NCBI GenBank assembly: GCA_030549495.1
Contig: JAUIRK010000763.1
Coordinates: 186,001-250,000, forward strand
Source of the DNA: Nectonema munidae
Lineage: Eukaryota > Nematomorpha > Nectonematoida > Nectonematidae
Length of the DNA: 64,000 nucleotides
Direction of reading: 5' to 3'
Each line of letters begins with the position of its first letter. Position 1 is the stretch's first letter. Under the pieces are notes generated by a model that worked only from the letters and a program-made list of their open reading frames with translations, was not told the DNA's origin and did not search any database. Shown here in pieces: positions 54,501 to 61,078 of the stretch. A program made the translations under genes and the position numbers.

Positions 54501-55591
54501 AAATTAAATAGATTTCGCCCCCCCCCCCTATAAGAAATTTCTGGATCCGCCACTGATCTATAGCATCACACAAAGTATTCTGAATCAATAAAAACACAAA
54601 ATTAGAGAAACTTACTAATTAACCATACGCAGACGAATCCGATTTCCAATGGAATTAAATAAAGATTAGTCAAAATCATGTGTTTATGTGAACCAAAATG
54701 AGAAAAGAAACATGCGTCGGCAAACTATAGGATAATACATGTTTCGTATATTTGGTATCATTACATTTCAATATAGAATACAAGTGAACAAAATAATTTT
54801 AACTATACAAAATTAAGAATACTTGCAAAATAGAACGTGTTGTTTTTAAATTGGCGTTACAAACGATTAATTCCTGAAATCAGTTTTATATTCTAATATT
54901 CTAGTTTTACATTTTAAAATAAATTTACAGCCTTACCATGCCTAGTCTAAGCACGGAGACGCTTAAAGAATCGGTTCATATTTTGAGGTCATCTAGTATA
55001 AGAAGACTCTTTTAAAATCTTATCTTAGTTTCCGACAAATTTTATATTTAAATGTCAGATGGAAGGAAAAGTCACGCCTTTTCAAAGACAAAAATAGAAA
55101 TTACTTTTGAAAGTAAACTACATTTATTTGCTTTTATTAAAGGTTAATAAAATAAAGTTCTGTTATAACGAGTTTCAAAAGCATATAGTACTCTAAAATT
55201 AGTATTCTGATGTTGGCACGCGCAATGCCTTTATCAGATACGTTTAGCACTTCATTATCGAAAGATTTTCGACGCCTGGTATAAAAGTGATAAAATCTTA
55301 ATCATAAAATAGATCAAAGAGATTCTAGGAAAAAAGTTTTTACAATTTTAGATCAATCAAGTGTCTTAAAAACTTAGTAAAAATACGATTTAGTGAACAA
55401 AACTCATGAAACTTTAAAAGGGGCTTAATTCTGAAAATAACGTGAAAAGGATATAAGAACACTAATGAAATTAGAACTTTAAGGTACCCAGATTTAGCGG
55501 TATTTGTACAGTTGATACACGCGACTCTCAATTTATTGGCCATATCCTTGAGTAATTCACACTTCTTGGTATCGACTTTTGATGAAGCCAT
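30341..55591 (-). CDS. TKT: transketolase, complete 13-exon gene
   Basis: Transketolase is the thiamine-diphosphate enzyme of the non-oxidative pentose phosphate pathway; it moves two-carbon ketol units between sugar phosphates in the cytosol. The coding exons in order are 55591-55488, 53721-53604, 49898-49785, 49722-49625, 47792-47601, 39393-39266, 37752-37532, 37480-37350, 37050-36860, 36802-36588, 36525-36391, 30670-30583 and 30522-30341. Together they give 1917 nt, 638 residues plus TGA, with all junctions GT-AG and phases matching; the human enzyme has 623 residues. Visible landmarks are GHAAP (75-79), the diphosphate motif GDGE (153-156) with N184, WHGK (259-262), ATR (327-329), catalytic AEQN with E377, [11 protein letters not shown] (426-436) and RTSRP (482-486). 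The start is the first ATG of an exon whose residues match animal N-termini. One conserved loop is altered (residues 350-357). The 5' UTR and promoter were not located. Confidence 0.97.
30523..30582 (-). other. intron 12 of transketolase: 60 nt, open in frame
   Basis: This is the second minimal intron that is a multiple of three without a stop. Retention would add 20 hydrophobic residues ([13 protein letters not shown]...) between LEG and GIGEAV. Confidence 0.7.
30583..30670 (-). CDS. TKT: transketolase exon 12 (residues 550-579)
   Basis: It encodes [19 protein letters not shown] and [11 protein letters not shown] (human IKPLD... ILTVEDHYYEGG). The acceptor is CTCCAG and the donor is GTATCC. 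Confidence 0.96.
30968..34061 (+). mobile_element. decayed piggyBac transposon in transketolase intron 11
   Basis: The left end is TTAA followed by CCTTAGAAGGACGG. The right end is the inverse, CCGTCCTGCTAAGG, followed by GTAA, a mutated TTAA. These are a ~14-bp terminal inverted repeat and the target site typical of piggyBac. A second CCGTCCTTAG lies just inside the right end (about 34021). The element is 3.1 kb, antisense to the host gene, and encloses a broken transposase. Confidence 0.85.
31795..33533 (+). pseudogene. piggyBac transposase (DDE_Tnp_1_7 type), broken
   Basis: An acidic N-terminus ([11 protein letters not shown]) leads into a [10 protein letters not shown]... stretch. Next come an alpha-helical region with [15 protein letters not shown] and the DDE core. 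The first Asp lies in [13 protein letters not shown] with [10 protein letters not shown]; the second is in [18 protein letters not shown]; the third is in [15 protein letters not shown] cysteine-rich C-terminal domain follows ([20 protein letters not shown], about 33450-33530). The three aspartates survive but the frame is interrupted several times (stops after EEEQL, at LFLPKV and after YNNINLY, plus frame changes near 32460 and 32850), so no active enzyme can be made. Domain order and CRD match the piggyBac family. Confidence 0.88.
34062..36162. other. rest of transketolase intron 11
   Basis: AT-rich intron DNA with no recognised element, apart from a richer patch at about 34170-34260 directly beside the piggyBac end. 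Confidence 0.6.
36163..36245 (+). repeat. tRNA-derived SINE head in transketolase intron 11
   Basis: GAGTATGGTTGGATAGATAC resembles an A box and GGTGTTGGGTTCGATCC includes a perfect B box. It lies about 145 bases past exon 11 and antisense to the gene. Confidence 0.6.
36391..36525 (-). CDS. TKT: transketolase exon 11 (residues 505-549)
   Basis: This is the start of the C-terminal domain: [20 protein letters not shown], then [11 protein letters not shown] and ILIDLFS before donor GTAACA. Human reads VTVIGAGVTLHEAL and VLDPFT here. Intron 10 before it is 62 nt; intron 11 after it is 5.7 kb and holds the piggyBac fossil. Confidence 0.95.
36588..36802 (-). CDS. TKT: transketolase exon 10 (residues 433-504)
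   Basis: It encodes [20 protein letters not shown], later [16 protein letters not shown], and IRTSRP with R485 (human R474), ending ...GIGKCK before donor GTTTAG. Q439 and D435 of the substrate channel are present. Confidence 0.96.
36803..36859 (-). other. intron 9 of transketolase: 57 nt, open in frame
   Basis: This intron is 19 codons long with no stop, so unspliced RNA would still be read through, adding 19 residues between SIG and EDG. Its donor GTTCG is far from the usual GTRAGT. Confidence 0.7.
36860..37050 (-). CDS. TKT: transketolase exon 9 (residues 369-433), catalytic glutamate
   Basis: It encodes [20 protein letters not shown], then the [12 protein letters not shown] helix, then GSHCGVSI. 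E377 is the ThDP-activating glutamate and H427 (human H416) contacts substrate. It ends in one base of Gly433 before an unusual donor, GTTCG. Confidence 0.96.
37350..37480 (-). CDS. TKT: transketolase exon 8 (residues 326-369)
   Basis: It begins [16 protein letters not shown]329 matches the substrate-phosphate arginine (human R318). [18 protein letters not shown] follows, where most animal enzymes have LDGDTKNSTFS, so the Gly-Asp-Thr-Lys of the loop is Ser-Glu-Val-Gln here while Ser356 is kept. Intron 7 before it is 51 nt with an in-frame TAA. Confidence 0.95.
37532..37752 (-). CDS. TKT: transketolase exon 7 (residues 252-325)
   Basis: It begins [14 protein letters not shown]; His260 matches human His258. 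The rest is the variable linker between the PP and Pyr domains, ending PPNYPLDKN before donor GTGATT. The linker, with [20 protein letters not shown], is longer and less conserved than in human and accounts for most of the extra length. Confidence 0.95.
38080..38440 (+). mobile_element. SINE/LINE-like 3' tail in transketolase intron 6
   Basis: A richer-composition island runs through GCCGGAAAGTGTGGTTGCC, AAGAGCATCCAGTAG and GTCAACCCAGGCTAGCTGGG, and ends at GATGATGAATGG. That word order strongly recalls a dispersed tail known from mollusc genomes (GGGCATCCAG..., CCAACCCATGCTAGCATGG..., then (GATGAT)n). A faint tRNA-like start may lie near 38080 (GGCGCAGTCGTTCAGC). Recognition is from memory of that consensus. 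Confidence 0.5.
39266..39393 (-). CDS. TKT: transketolase exon 6 (residues 209-252)
   Basis: The first base completes Gly209, then [11 protein letters not shown] and ...[14 protein letters not shown] follow (human [24 protein letters not shown]). Intron 5 upstream is 8.2 kb, the largest in the gene, and is full of LINE and hAT fossils. Confidence 0.96.
40190..40546 (+). mobile_element. 3' end of a second, 5'-truncated LINE (CR1/L2-like)
   Basis: The reading [20 protein letters not shown], then ...[11 protein letters not shown], resembles the last residues of many CR1/L2/RTE-type reverse transcriptase ORFs. A short 3' UTR follows, ending in the ATTGAATTGAATC tail typical of such LINEs. A short trace of another RT C-terminus ([17 protein letters not shown]) follows at 40570-40620. 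Confidence 0.55.
41180..45010 (+). mobile_element. LINE of the I/LOA/R1 group with RNase H, decayed, in transketolase intron 5
   Basis: Reading rightwards, a gag-like part has zinc-knuckle traces ([11 protein letters not shown] about 41525; [11 protein letters not shown] about 41585). An endonuclease trace follows with [20 protein letters not shown] near 42165-42225 and HINLMITSA. Then come reverse transcriptase pieces: [14 protein letters not shown] about 43055, [13 protein letters not shown], and a YSDDILFAF motif near 44000. Last is an RNase H trace ([21 protein letters not shown] about 44710-44790). That order is characteristic of I-superfamily LINEs. Many stops and shifts; no intact ORF. 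The sense strand is strikingly poor in G. It is split by an inverted-repeat insert at 42650-43046. Confidence 0.75.
42650..43046. mobile_element. 397-bp inverted-repeat MITE nested in the LINE
   Basis: The ends form a ~33-bp imperfect inverted repeat. The left is GTCAATTCGTC then AGTCAATTTGTCCC; the inverse of the right is GTCAATTCGTT then GAATTTGTCCCC. LINE coding traces resume on each side. I see no clear target duplication, so the superfamily is unassigned. Related AATTCGNCCC words recur in the tandem array at 57940-58115. Confidence 0.6.
45230..46870 (-). pseudogene. hAT transposase (Buster/ZBED5-like), broken, in transketolase intron 5
   Basis: Pieces in the order expected for Buster/ZBED5-type hAT proteins lie on the minus strand. 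[16 protein letters not shown] and [16 protein letters not shown] lie at 46750-46530, and [15 protein letters not shown] near 46380. [16 protein letters not shown] and THSWL region lies at 46310-46190, [15 protein letters not shown] near 46110, [16 protein letters not shown] near 45990 and [18 protein letters not shown] at 45765-45700. The C-terminal [19 protein letters not shown] is near 45420. Frame changes occur between most pieces. The element is long dead; no ends were identified. Confidence 0.85.
47601..47792 (-). CDS. TKT: transketolase exon 5 (residues 145-209), ThDP/metal-binding motif
   Basis: It encodes [20 protein letters not shown] followed by ...[19 protein letters not shown] with D154 and the later N184 form the family's metal and diphosphate site. 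The exon ends in two bases of Gly209 before donor GTAACA. Intron 4 upstream (1832 nt) contains a (TA)n run, and a direct repeat shared with intron 2. Confidence 0.97.
47982..48005. repeat. (TA)n microsatellite in transketolase intron 4
   Basis: About ten TA units, 190 bases upstream of exon 5 on the gene's strand. A second run lies at 48678-48696 inside the dispersed repeat. Confidence 0.85.
48572..48799 (+). repeat. ~220-bp dispersed repeat, copy 1 (intron 4)
   Basis: It opens AGAACGAGGATTATAGGAAT and ends near AATAAGATGT. It matches 50249-50467 closely along its whole length, apart from a (TA)n expansion at 48678-48696 in this copy and point changes. Confidence 0.85.
49625..49722 (-). CDS. 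TKT: transketolase exon 4 (residues 113-145)
   Basis: It encodes [20 protein letters not shown] and then [11 protein letters not shown] plus two bases of Asn145. The VATGSLGQG stretch is nearly invariant in transketolases. Intron 3 upstream is only 62 nt. Confidence 0.96.
49785..49898 (-). CDS. TKT: transketolase exon 3 (residues 75-112)
   Basis: It begins [15 protein letters not shown] (human [15 protein letters not shown]). His76 corresponds to the human active-site histidine His77. It ends ...EGHPTP before donor GTACTC. Intron 2 upstream is 3.7 kb and holds a LINE reverse transcriptase remnant and one copy of a 219-bp repeat. Confidence 0.96.
50249..50467 (+). repeat. ~220-bp dispersed repeat, copy 2 (intron 2)
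   Basis: This is the same sequence as 48572-48799 in the same orientation, 1.7 kb away, so the pair brackets exons 3 and 4. No terminal inverted repeat or target duplication is obvious. It may be a non-autonomous element or a local duplication. Confidence 0.85.
51050..51066. repeat. (CTT)n microsatellite in transketolase intron 2
   Basis: Five CTT units. Confidence 0.7.
51610..52560 (+). mobile_element. LINE reverse transcriptase fragment (Jockey/CR1 type) in intron 2
   Basis: The trace starts [15 protein letters not shown] motifs follow: [35 protein letters not shown] then [14 protein letters not shown] (51754-52224), [15 protein letters not shown] (about 52275), and [20 protein letters not shown] (about 52430). 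The catalytic YADD box is represented only by YYALEK. The element is broken at several places, runs antisense to transketolase, and lacks recognisable 5' or 3' ends. It differs in sequence and composition from the LINE in intron 5. Confidence 0.78.
53604..53721 (-). CDS. TKT: transketolase exon 2 (residues 35-74)
   Basis: The acceptor is TTTGCAG. The first base completes Gly35, then [20 protein letters not shown] and DDRFVLSK follow. The exon ends on a whole codon before donor GTATTC. Human has HPTSCCSAAEI and NDRFVLSK at the same place. Intron 1 upstream (1766 nt) holds the hAT MITE at 54286. Confidence 0.96.
54286..54555. mobile_element. 270-bp hAT MITE in transketolase intron 1
   Basis: The terminal inverted repeats CAGTGGCGGATCCA and TGGATCCGCCACTG are perfect. 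A perfect 8-bp target duplication ATCTATAG flanks them (54278-54285 and 54556-54563). Runs of C sit near both ends. It has no coding capacity. The clean ends suggest recent insertion. Confidence 0.95.
55488..55591 (-). CDS. TKT: transketolase exon 1 (residues 1-35)
   Basis: It starts with ATG at 55591, encodes [14 protein letters not shown] and onward, and ends in ...NTAKS plus two bases (GG) of Gly35 before donor GTACCT. It matches the animal N-terminal helix ahead of the SGHPTS motif. Confidence 0.95.
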
Positions 55592-56223
55592 GAGTACTTA
55601 GTCTTCAAAATTAATTATTTTCTATAAAAAAAATGTAAACTGAAAGATAAGAAAAAAATCAATGTAAATAATGCTTGATTTACTATGCGGAAAAAAATCT
55701 TAGTATGAAACAGAGAAATCAGTATTCCACAATTATAATTTATAAAATTTTAAAAATTTTTAGATTTGACTTAACGATAGGACATCAAAGTCGCACATAA
55801 ACATCTTAAAAAAAAGAATGCAAAAATATAAACTGAAGTATGAATGAATTAAAAATTAGGATCAGTGAAACATCGTTCATTTTGTTAGATTTTGTTATAA
55901 AGGAATGATTCATATTTTTAATTGTTATCAATAAATAGGAGAAAAAAGAAACTTGTAGTATACAAAGGATTTATAAGATTAATTATTTTCATATATTTAA
56001 GAACGAGATGACTTTCATTACTAGCGACAATGGTGGCTTTCAGGTTGTCAAAATTTATGAAGATGATTTGCTTTGGTTGAAATAATAAATTAAGAATACT
56101 AACGTAAAAATGATCTTACACGATGAAATGAAAGAAAAAATAAGCATGCTCTGTGCTCTATATTTGAGGCGTAAATGAATAAATATCAAAAGAAAAACAA
56201 CGCTCATATATCAATTGGCATAA
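55592..56223. other. 5' flank of transketolase
   Basis: Directly upstream of the start codon. No TATA box, initiator or 5' UTR splice acceptor can be assigned with confidence in this AT-rich stretch. Confidence 0.4.
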
Positions 56224-56284
56224 ATCATCATCATCATCATAATAATCATCATCATCATCATCATCCTAAATCATCATCATCATT
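56224..56284. repeat. (ATC)n microsatellite
   Basis: ATC/CAT triplets with two small interruptions. On the minus strand it reads (GAT)n, so it could be a LINE or SINE tail as well as a simple repeat. It lies about 640 bases upstream of the transketolase start codon. Confidence 0.9.
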
Positions 56285-56616
56285 AGCATAACACATCCAA
56301 TTCAAGCATAAAAAGATTTGAATACACCTTTTTTATATAAGCAACCGAGTTGAAAAAGGTTCTAAGGTGAAAAATTGAGCAACTTGATTAGTAACCCTTA
56401 TACCTCATATGGATCTCTTGATAAATTTTTGGAATTGTAAACATCGCCTTCTTATCTCCCATTCTTAAGAAATAAGACTCATCTTGAGATTTAATTCAGG
56501 GGCGCACATAATAATAATCCATTGCTTCAATATGCACACAATAAGTAAGCAATGTTTATCACAGTGTCTCCTCTTTGTAGTATTTTTGAGCAAACACATG
56601 TGATGATCCACTAGAT

Positions 56617-57067
56617 CAGTGGTTCCCAACTGGGGGTCCATGGAAGAATTTCAAGGGGTCCATGGAAATTCTACTTCAAACTACTTATGCTTAATCTCCT
56701 TTAATATACTTCTATTTTCCAAATCAATATAAATATATATATATTCAGAGCTTTTTTAAATAAATATTTTCTTCCCATTTTTAAAGTTTCATATTGTGAA
56801 TCTTTATGTATGCTTTTTTTAGTTACAATATTTTTGAAAAATTTATATTTTAATTGGAAAAAAATTTTATTCACATTTTATGTCAGGCTTTACGATTTCT
56901 CTGATTTCATATGAATAAGCATACGATTTAATAAGATGACTACAATCATTTTTTGCATAAAAATCATTGATTAAATTTGTTGGCTCAAACTATTCAGTTG
57001 TAGGGATCCACAGGTAAACAAGTGACTGAAAAAGGGGGAACGGGATAAAAAAAGTTGGGAACCACTG
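56617..57067. mobile_element. 451-bp hAT MITE
   Basis: The ends are CAGTGGTTCCCAAC and GTTGGGAACCACTG. The flanks CACTAGAT and CTCTATTT are a worn 8-bp duplication (5 of 8 bases agree, both with central TA). Inside are two copies of GGGGTCCATGGA near the left end. Confidence 0.9.
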
Positions 57068-57074
57068 CTCTATT

Positions 57075-57234
57075 TTCTCATCTTCTGTCACAGTGATTCT
57101 ATTTCTCTTTCTATCTCCTTCTCTGTTTTTCTCTTCCGCTTTCTCTGCTAAAACTCAATCATTCAAGCTCTCTTCTTTCACTCAGGGTCTCTTCTCTTGT
57201 TAAGCTCTCCTATCTCATTCAGCTCTCTTCTTTC
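57075..57234. repeat. pyrimidine-rich tract with internal repeat
   Basis: About 160 bases of CT-rich low-complexity DNA on the + strand. The stretch TCATTCA(A)GCTCTCTTCTTTC occurs twice about 58 bases apart. No gene is visible. Confidence 0.7.
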
Positions 57235-57431
57235 CAGTCACGTAGCTAGGCTGGGGCATGAGGGGCCGTGCCCACACTCCTATGTACCGCATGGTGCCCC
57301 CATGCATCTTATGCGATATCAGTTTTTGAAAATTTCTCCAATGAAAGGATCAAGAAAGTATAAATAATGTTGCGCCAGTTTTTTTTTTTAAATTGTGCCC
57401 CTTCTATCAACTTTTTTTTGCTACACCACTG
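57235..57431. mobile_element. 197-bp hAT MITE
   Basis: The left end is CAGTCACGTAGCTAGG and the inverse of the right end is CAGTGGTGTAGC. Flanks CTTCTTTC and CTTCTGTC agree at 7 of 8 bases. It sits at the edge of a pyrimidine-rich tract. Confidence 0.85.
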
Positions 57432-57939
57432 CTTCTGTCTAATTTGCATTTAGAGTTAAATTAAAATAGTTTTCAATCGTTACAATTTTATATCAATGAA
57501 TATTGTTAGACTCGCGCTAAGAATTTTATTTCAACAAAAGTCTCTTAATCTTTATCACTACGTTTCCTACATTTTATAACATTTGAAAACTTTAATTTTT
57601 TCAAGTCAAGAAATTTTTTCAATAGTTATTTGGGAATGAATATTTTGATTATCTATTCAGTTTAAAAGCAAGAATATTCTACTTGCTTAATATTTGAGCA
57701 GAGATATTTTTTATAATGTTCGATTGTTAAATTTTATAAGTAACACTGTAAATCAAATCACTTTTTTTAAGAAAATTTGATTATTATAATAAAAATATAA
57801 TATCGAAACAAAATGTTTCAGTTGTTAAAAATGTACTTGATCTATTTATGACAGCTGTCAGAATTTTATTTGTAGACCGAAATATTCAAAAATAACGCAA
57901 TGATTTTCTTTTTTCATATACTTTGATTTATGTTAGTTT

Positions 57940-58115
57940 GGTCCTCGGATATTTCGCCCCATTATTTTCATAAGACAGTTCGTCCCATGGACAATTCGCC
58001 CCATTATTTTCATAAGACAGTTCGTCCCATGAACAATTCGCCCCATTATTTTTATAAGACATTTTGTTTCACGGACAATTTGGCCCGTTATTTTCAGAAG
58101 ACATTTTGTCTTATC
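57940..58115 (+). repeat. 42-bp tandem repeat array, about four units
   Basis: Units start at 57961, 58003, 58045 and 58087 (partial), each carrying ATTATTTTCATAAGACA, TTCGTCCCATG and CAATTCGCCCC. The period is 42 bases, so the open frame shows a 14-residue repeat (DNSPHYFHKTVRPM). I take that as a by-product of the period, not a gene. Units decay toward the right. Confidence 0.9.
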
Positions 58116-58317
58116 TACTTAAACGTTGGCTTTTGCTCCTTATAAAAACTTGAAAATATCAAATAAACTCTAATTCTTTATGCCTCCTATTATTTTGAAA
58201 TTATTCTGAGAACAGACGGTTTCATTTTAAAATAGTGAAAATTGCTTTATTAGTTTATTTTGTCTCCTTTCTCTCTTATGTTAATTATGTAGCAAATTTT
58301 CAATTTTGAGTAAAAGG

Positions 58318-58465
58318 TAAGGTCGGGTGTATTTTCATTGATAAGGCACTGATGTACCGCTTATGTCAAACTATGGACAAATTGGTATCGATGAGAAATC
58401 GAACCCAGAGGATTCCGTGCTCAGTCCATCATCTCAACCAACCTGCCATGCCACCCATAGAGTAT
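58318..58465 (-). repeat. tRNA-derived SINE head
   Basis: On the minus strand, GGCAGGTTGGTTGAGATG carries an A-box-like stretch, and CTCTGGGTTCGATTTCTC contains a B box. The cloverleaf stems are not maintained, so this is a SINE fossil, not a tRNA gene. It resembles the copy at 7293. Confidence 0.6.
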
Positions 58466-59002
58466 GCTGTAGTGGATACGTCAAACTAGTTTTCAAAAAA
58501 CTTAAGTTATGCTCTAAAATTTTTTAGTTTTTGTTGAAGCTATATAACTTTTTCTGATAGACTTTTTTTCCTTAAAAGTTATTATAAAAGGCAAATCATT
58601 GCAAAATGTTAACAGCTATTTTACTTTTTGTAGATTTTGGTAGCTTGTATCAATTTAGCTTTTAACCTATTTTTGAATGATGCTGAGTAAAATGAAATAA
58701 TGCGATCTTAATTTTTTGTTTTATTTTTGTTTGCACAATTATAACTTCGTTTTATACCCTTGCCCCTGAATCAATCACATTTTTTCATATAAACATCGCA
58801 GGGTGTCTAGTAGACTCTTTGCCTTTAGACTACATTCACTCATATAAAACTATCCAATCGTCAGTTATTTGTTTTCTCTATGAATCAAATATCCTTTCAT
58901 CAATTCCTGTAATGTGCTTGGTAGACTACTTCATTTTTCAAATGAAAAGCCTATTCCACCCCCTAACATTTTTGGATTTTTTTAAACTAGTGTATATTCG
59001 AT

Positions 59003-59592
59003 GGTTGTAGGTAAAAATGCTCCCAGAAAAAATGCCCCCGAAAAAAATGCCTCCAGAAAAAATGCCCCCAATTAAAAAGTAGGAAAAAATGCCCCCTAAT
59101 TTTTGATTTTCAGGATTTTTTTTAATTATATAAATATTTTTATTTGGTACCGTTTTGAAAGGCTAAATTTCTTAATCTATAGGGTTTTTTGTTTATAAAG
59201 TTCTTAAAAACAATAGCAAATGTGCAGATTTGTGGGAATGTGTTCTTAAAATTAGTTAAAATACAAATTATATTTAGAAAGTGTTATGATACACACAAAG
59301 TCCAAAAATATTTGCTGTTTTATAAAAAAAATTTTTGTATTTAAAAAATTGTCGTACGCTGAGTTTTTTAGTTTACCTTAATTAAATTTTAAATGTTTTA
59401 GATGAAAAGTTAACTTTTTTTTTTACAAAAAATCTTTATTTGACATATCTTTTTTAAAAATTTTAATTAATAATTTTTTGAAATTTTTTGTTGGGCCATT
59501 TTTTCCTAATTTTAAATTGGGGGATTTTTCCTTACTTTTTAATTGGGGGCATTTTTTCCTACTTTTTAATTGGTGGCATTTTTTCTGCGCAC
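59003..59592. mobile_element. 590-bp MULE-like MITE with 10-bp target duplication
   Basis: A perfect 10-bp direct repeat, TATATTCGAT, flanks it (58993-59002 and 59593-59602). The ~90-bp inverted ends are each built from several copies of GAAAAAATGCCCCC joined by AATTAAAAAGTAGG. Target duplications of 9-10 bp and long, internally repetitive ends fit Mutator-like elements; the family is inferred. The middle is AT-rich and noncoding. Confidence 0.85.
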
Positions 59593-60786
59593 TATATTCG
59601 ATATGCAAATTTAATTAAAATATTTTCGCTGGAAGTATAGTATTTAAATTCACCAATTTTGTAAAAAAAAAATATAAAGTAGTCTTAAAAATTTAGGACT
59701 TTAGGTATGCGCTGAATACACTCTATTTTAAAGGATTGCTTGAATATTTGGTCTCCCGTGGTATTTCCAGACCACTAATTTTGAAAATTGCAAGAAAAAA
59801 ATTTCGCCCCCTCTCAATAATTTTGAGGGTGTGCGCCCCTGATTTAATTTAATTATATTTTTTAACATAAAAAAATAAAATTTTGTAATTTATTATAAAT
59901 ATACAAAATTAATAAAAAAATTTAAGTAATAAAAAATAATGCTAATCTAACGAACATGAAGCCTACAAAGGCCTTCCTTCACCCATAGCAATCTGAAACC
60001 TAATCCAGAAAATGGAGGTGTTTATATAAAAAAGGGGAGCGACAAAAAATAGCGAAATTCAAAAAGAAACTAAGAACTGAGGTCCACGGTACCTTCTTTA
60101 TCGAAGCAACACAATTAGAAACGACAGGTATTTTTCCATTCTCACAACGAGAAGTCTAGTACACCTGTCCTTTAGTGTTTGACAGCTATGGCGATCTTAC
60201 GCTAGATATGTTATACCCTAACCAAGTGAATTTTTATAACATAACTCTAAAAAGGATCTCTTCGATACAATATTGACTAACTAATTTTTTAATGTTTTTC
60301 TCTAGGGTTATTCTAACATCACACTCAGAATAACAAATACTCACACGCCTCGCTGTATACTTTGTTAATTAGACAGATCAATCATGTGATCGTATTTTTT
60401 GACACAGACACACAACACTAGGAAAACCAACTTCATCATCTCCCTGCAATTGATTGAGAGCGATACACAGTCAAAAGCTCGTCACTACAACAGAATAATA
60501 GCTTTGCTCACAGATATCATTAGCAGATTCACTGCAAAAGTCAAGGATTTTTTTAAATATGACATGAATATTGTGAATTTATATATAATATAATATAAAT
60601 ACTTTATAATGTATTATTTTGTGTATTTTTATTGGGTCTGAACGAGAAAGCAGACTCACCACGGAAAGATCACAGACAAAAGATCAATTTTTTTACAAGG
60701 ATCAGCAGAAGCTAAAAGATTTTTCTCAAACTCTCCTCTCACCAATTGTTAACAGTCGTGGTTCATATCAAATTAATTGGTTAGGA

Positions 60787-61070
60787 CAGGGGTCGACATC
60801 CAGCTGGAGGTCGATAAGATAGACAAACTTACCAAATTGTGATATGTTTTTTTTCTTTATAGCAGTAATAAACCTCCTTTTACTTTTAAAACATAGCTTA
60901 GGACATTGTATTGTATAGAATATATGAAACATTTTTGGTTTGTATTTTTTCTCTTAATTGTTGGGCATTGATTAATGTTTTTACGAAACATTTCTATGTG
61001 GAGTGGGGGTCGATGTGAAGACAAATGTTCTATGAAGAGGTCGACGGGTAAAAAAGTTTGCCGATCCCTG
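60787..61070. mobile_element. 284-bp hAT MITE
   Basis: The ends are CAGGGGTCGACATCC and, inverted, CAGGGATCGGCAAACTT. Flanks GGTTAGGA and GGTTAGGC agree at 7 of 8. Noncoding. Confidence 0.9.
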
Positions 61071-61078
61071 GGTTAGGC

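Larger units (their letters stand above)
56497..59841. mobile_element. 3.3-kb composite hAT element with nested insertions
   Basis: Left end CAGGGGCGCACA and right end TGTGCGCCCCTG are perfect 12-bp inverse copies. Both are flanked by ATTTAATT (56489-56496 and 59842-59849), an 8-bp hAT-type duplication. Nothing inside reads as transposase, so it is non-autonomous or gutted. Later arrivals inside are hAT MITEs at 56617 and 57235, a tandem array at 57940, a SINE head at 58318 and a MULE-like MITE at 59003. Confidence 0.8.

Noticed and set aside
57930-58145. Apparent repeat protein with 14-residue units
   Set aside because: The peptide repeat follows from a 42-bp DNA repeat inside a transposon; no gene context.
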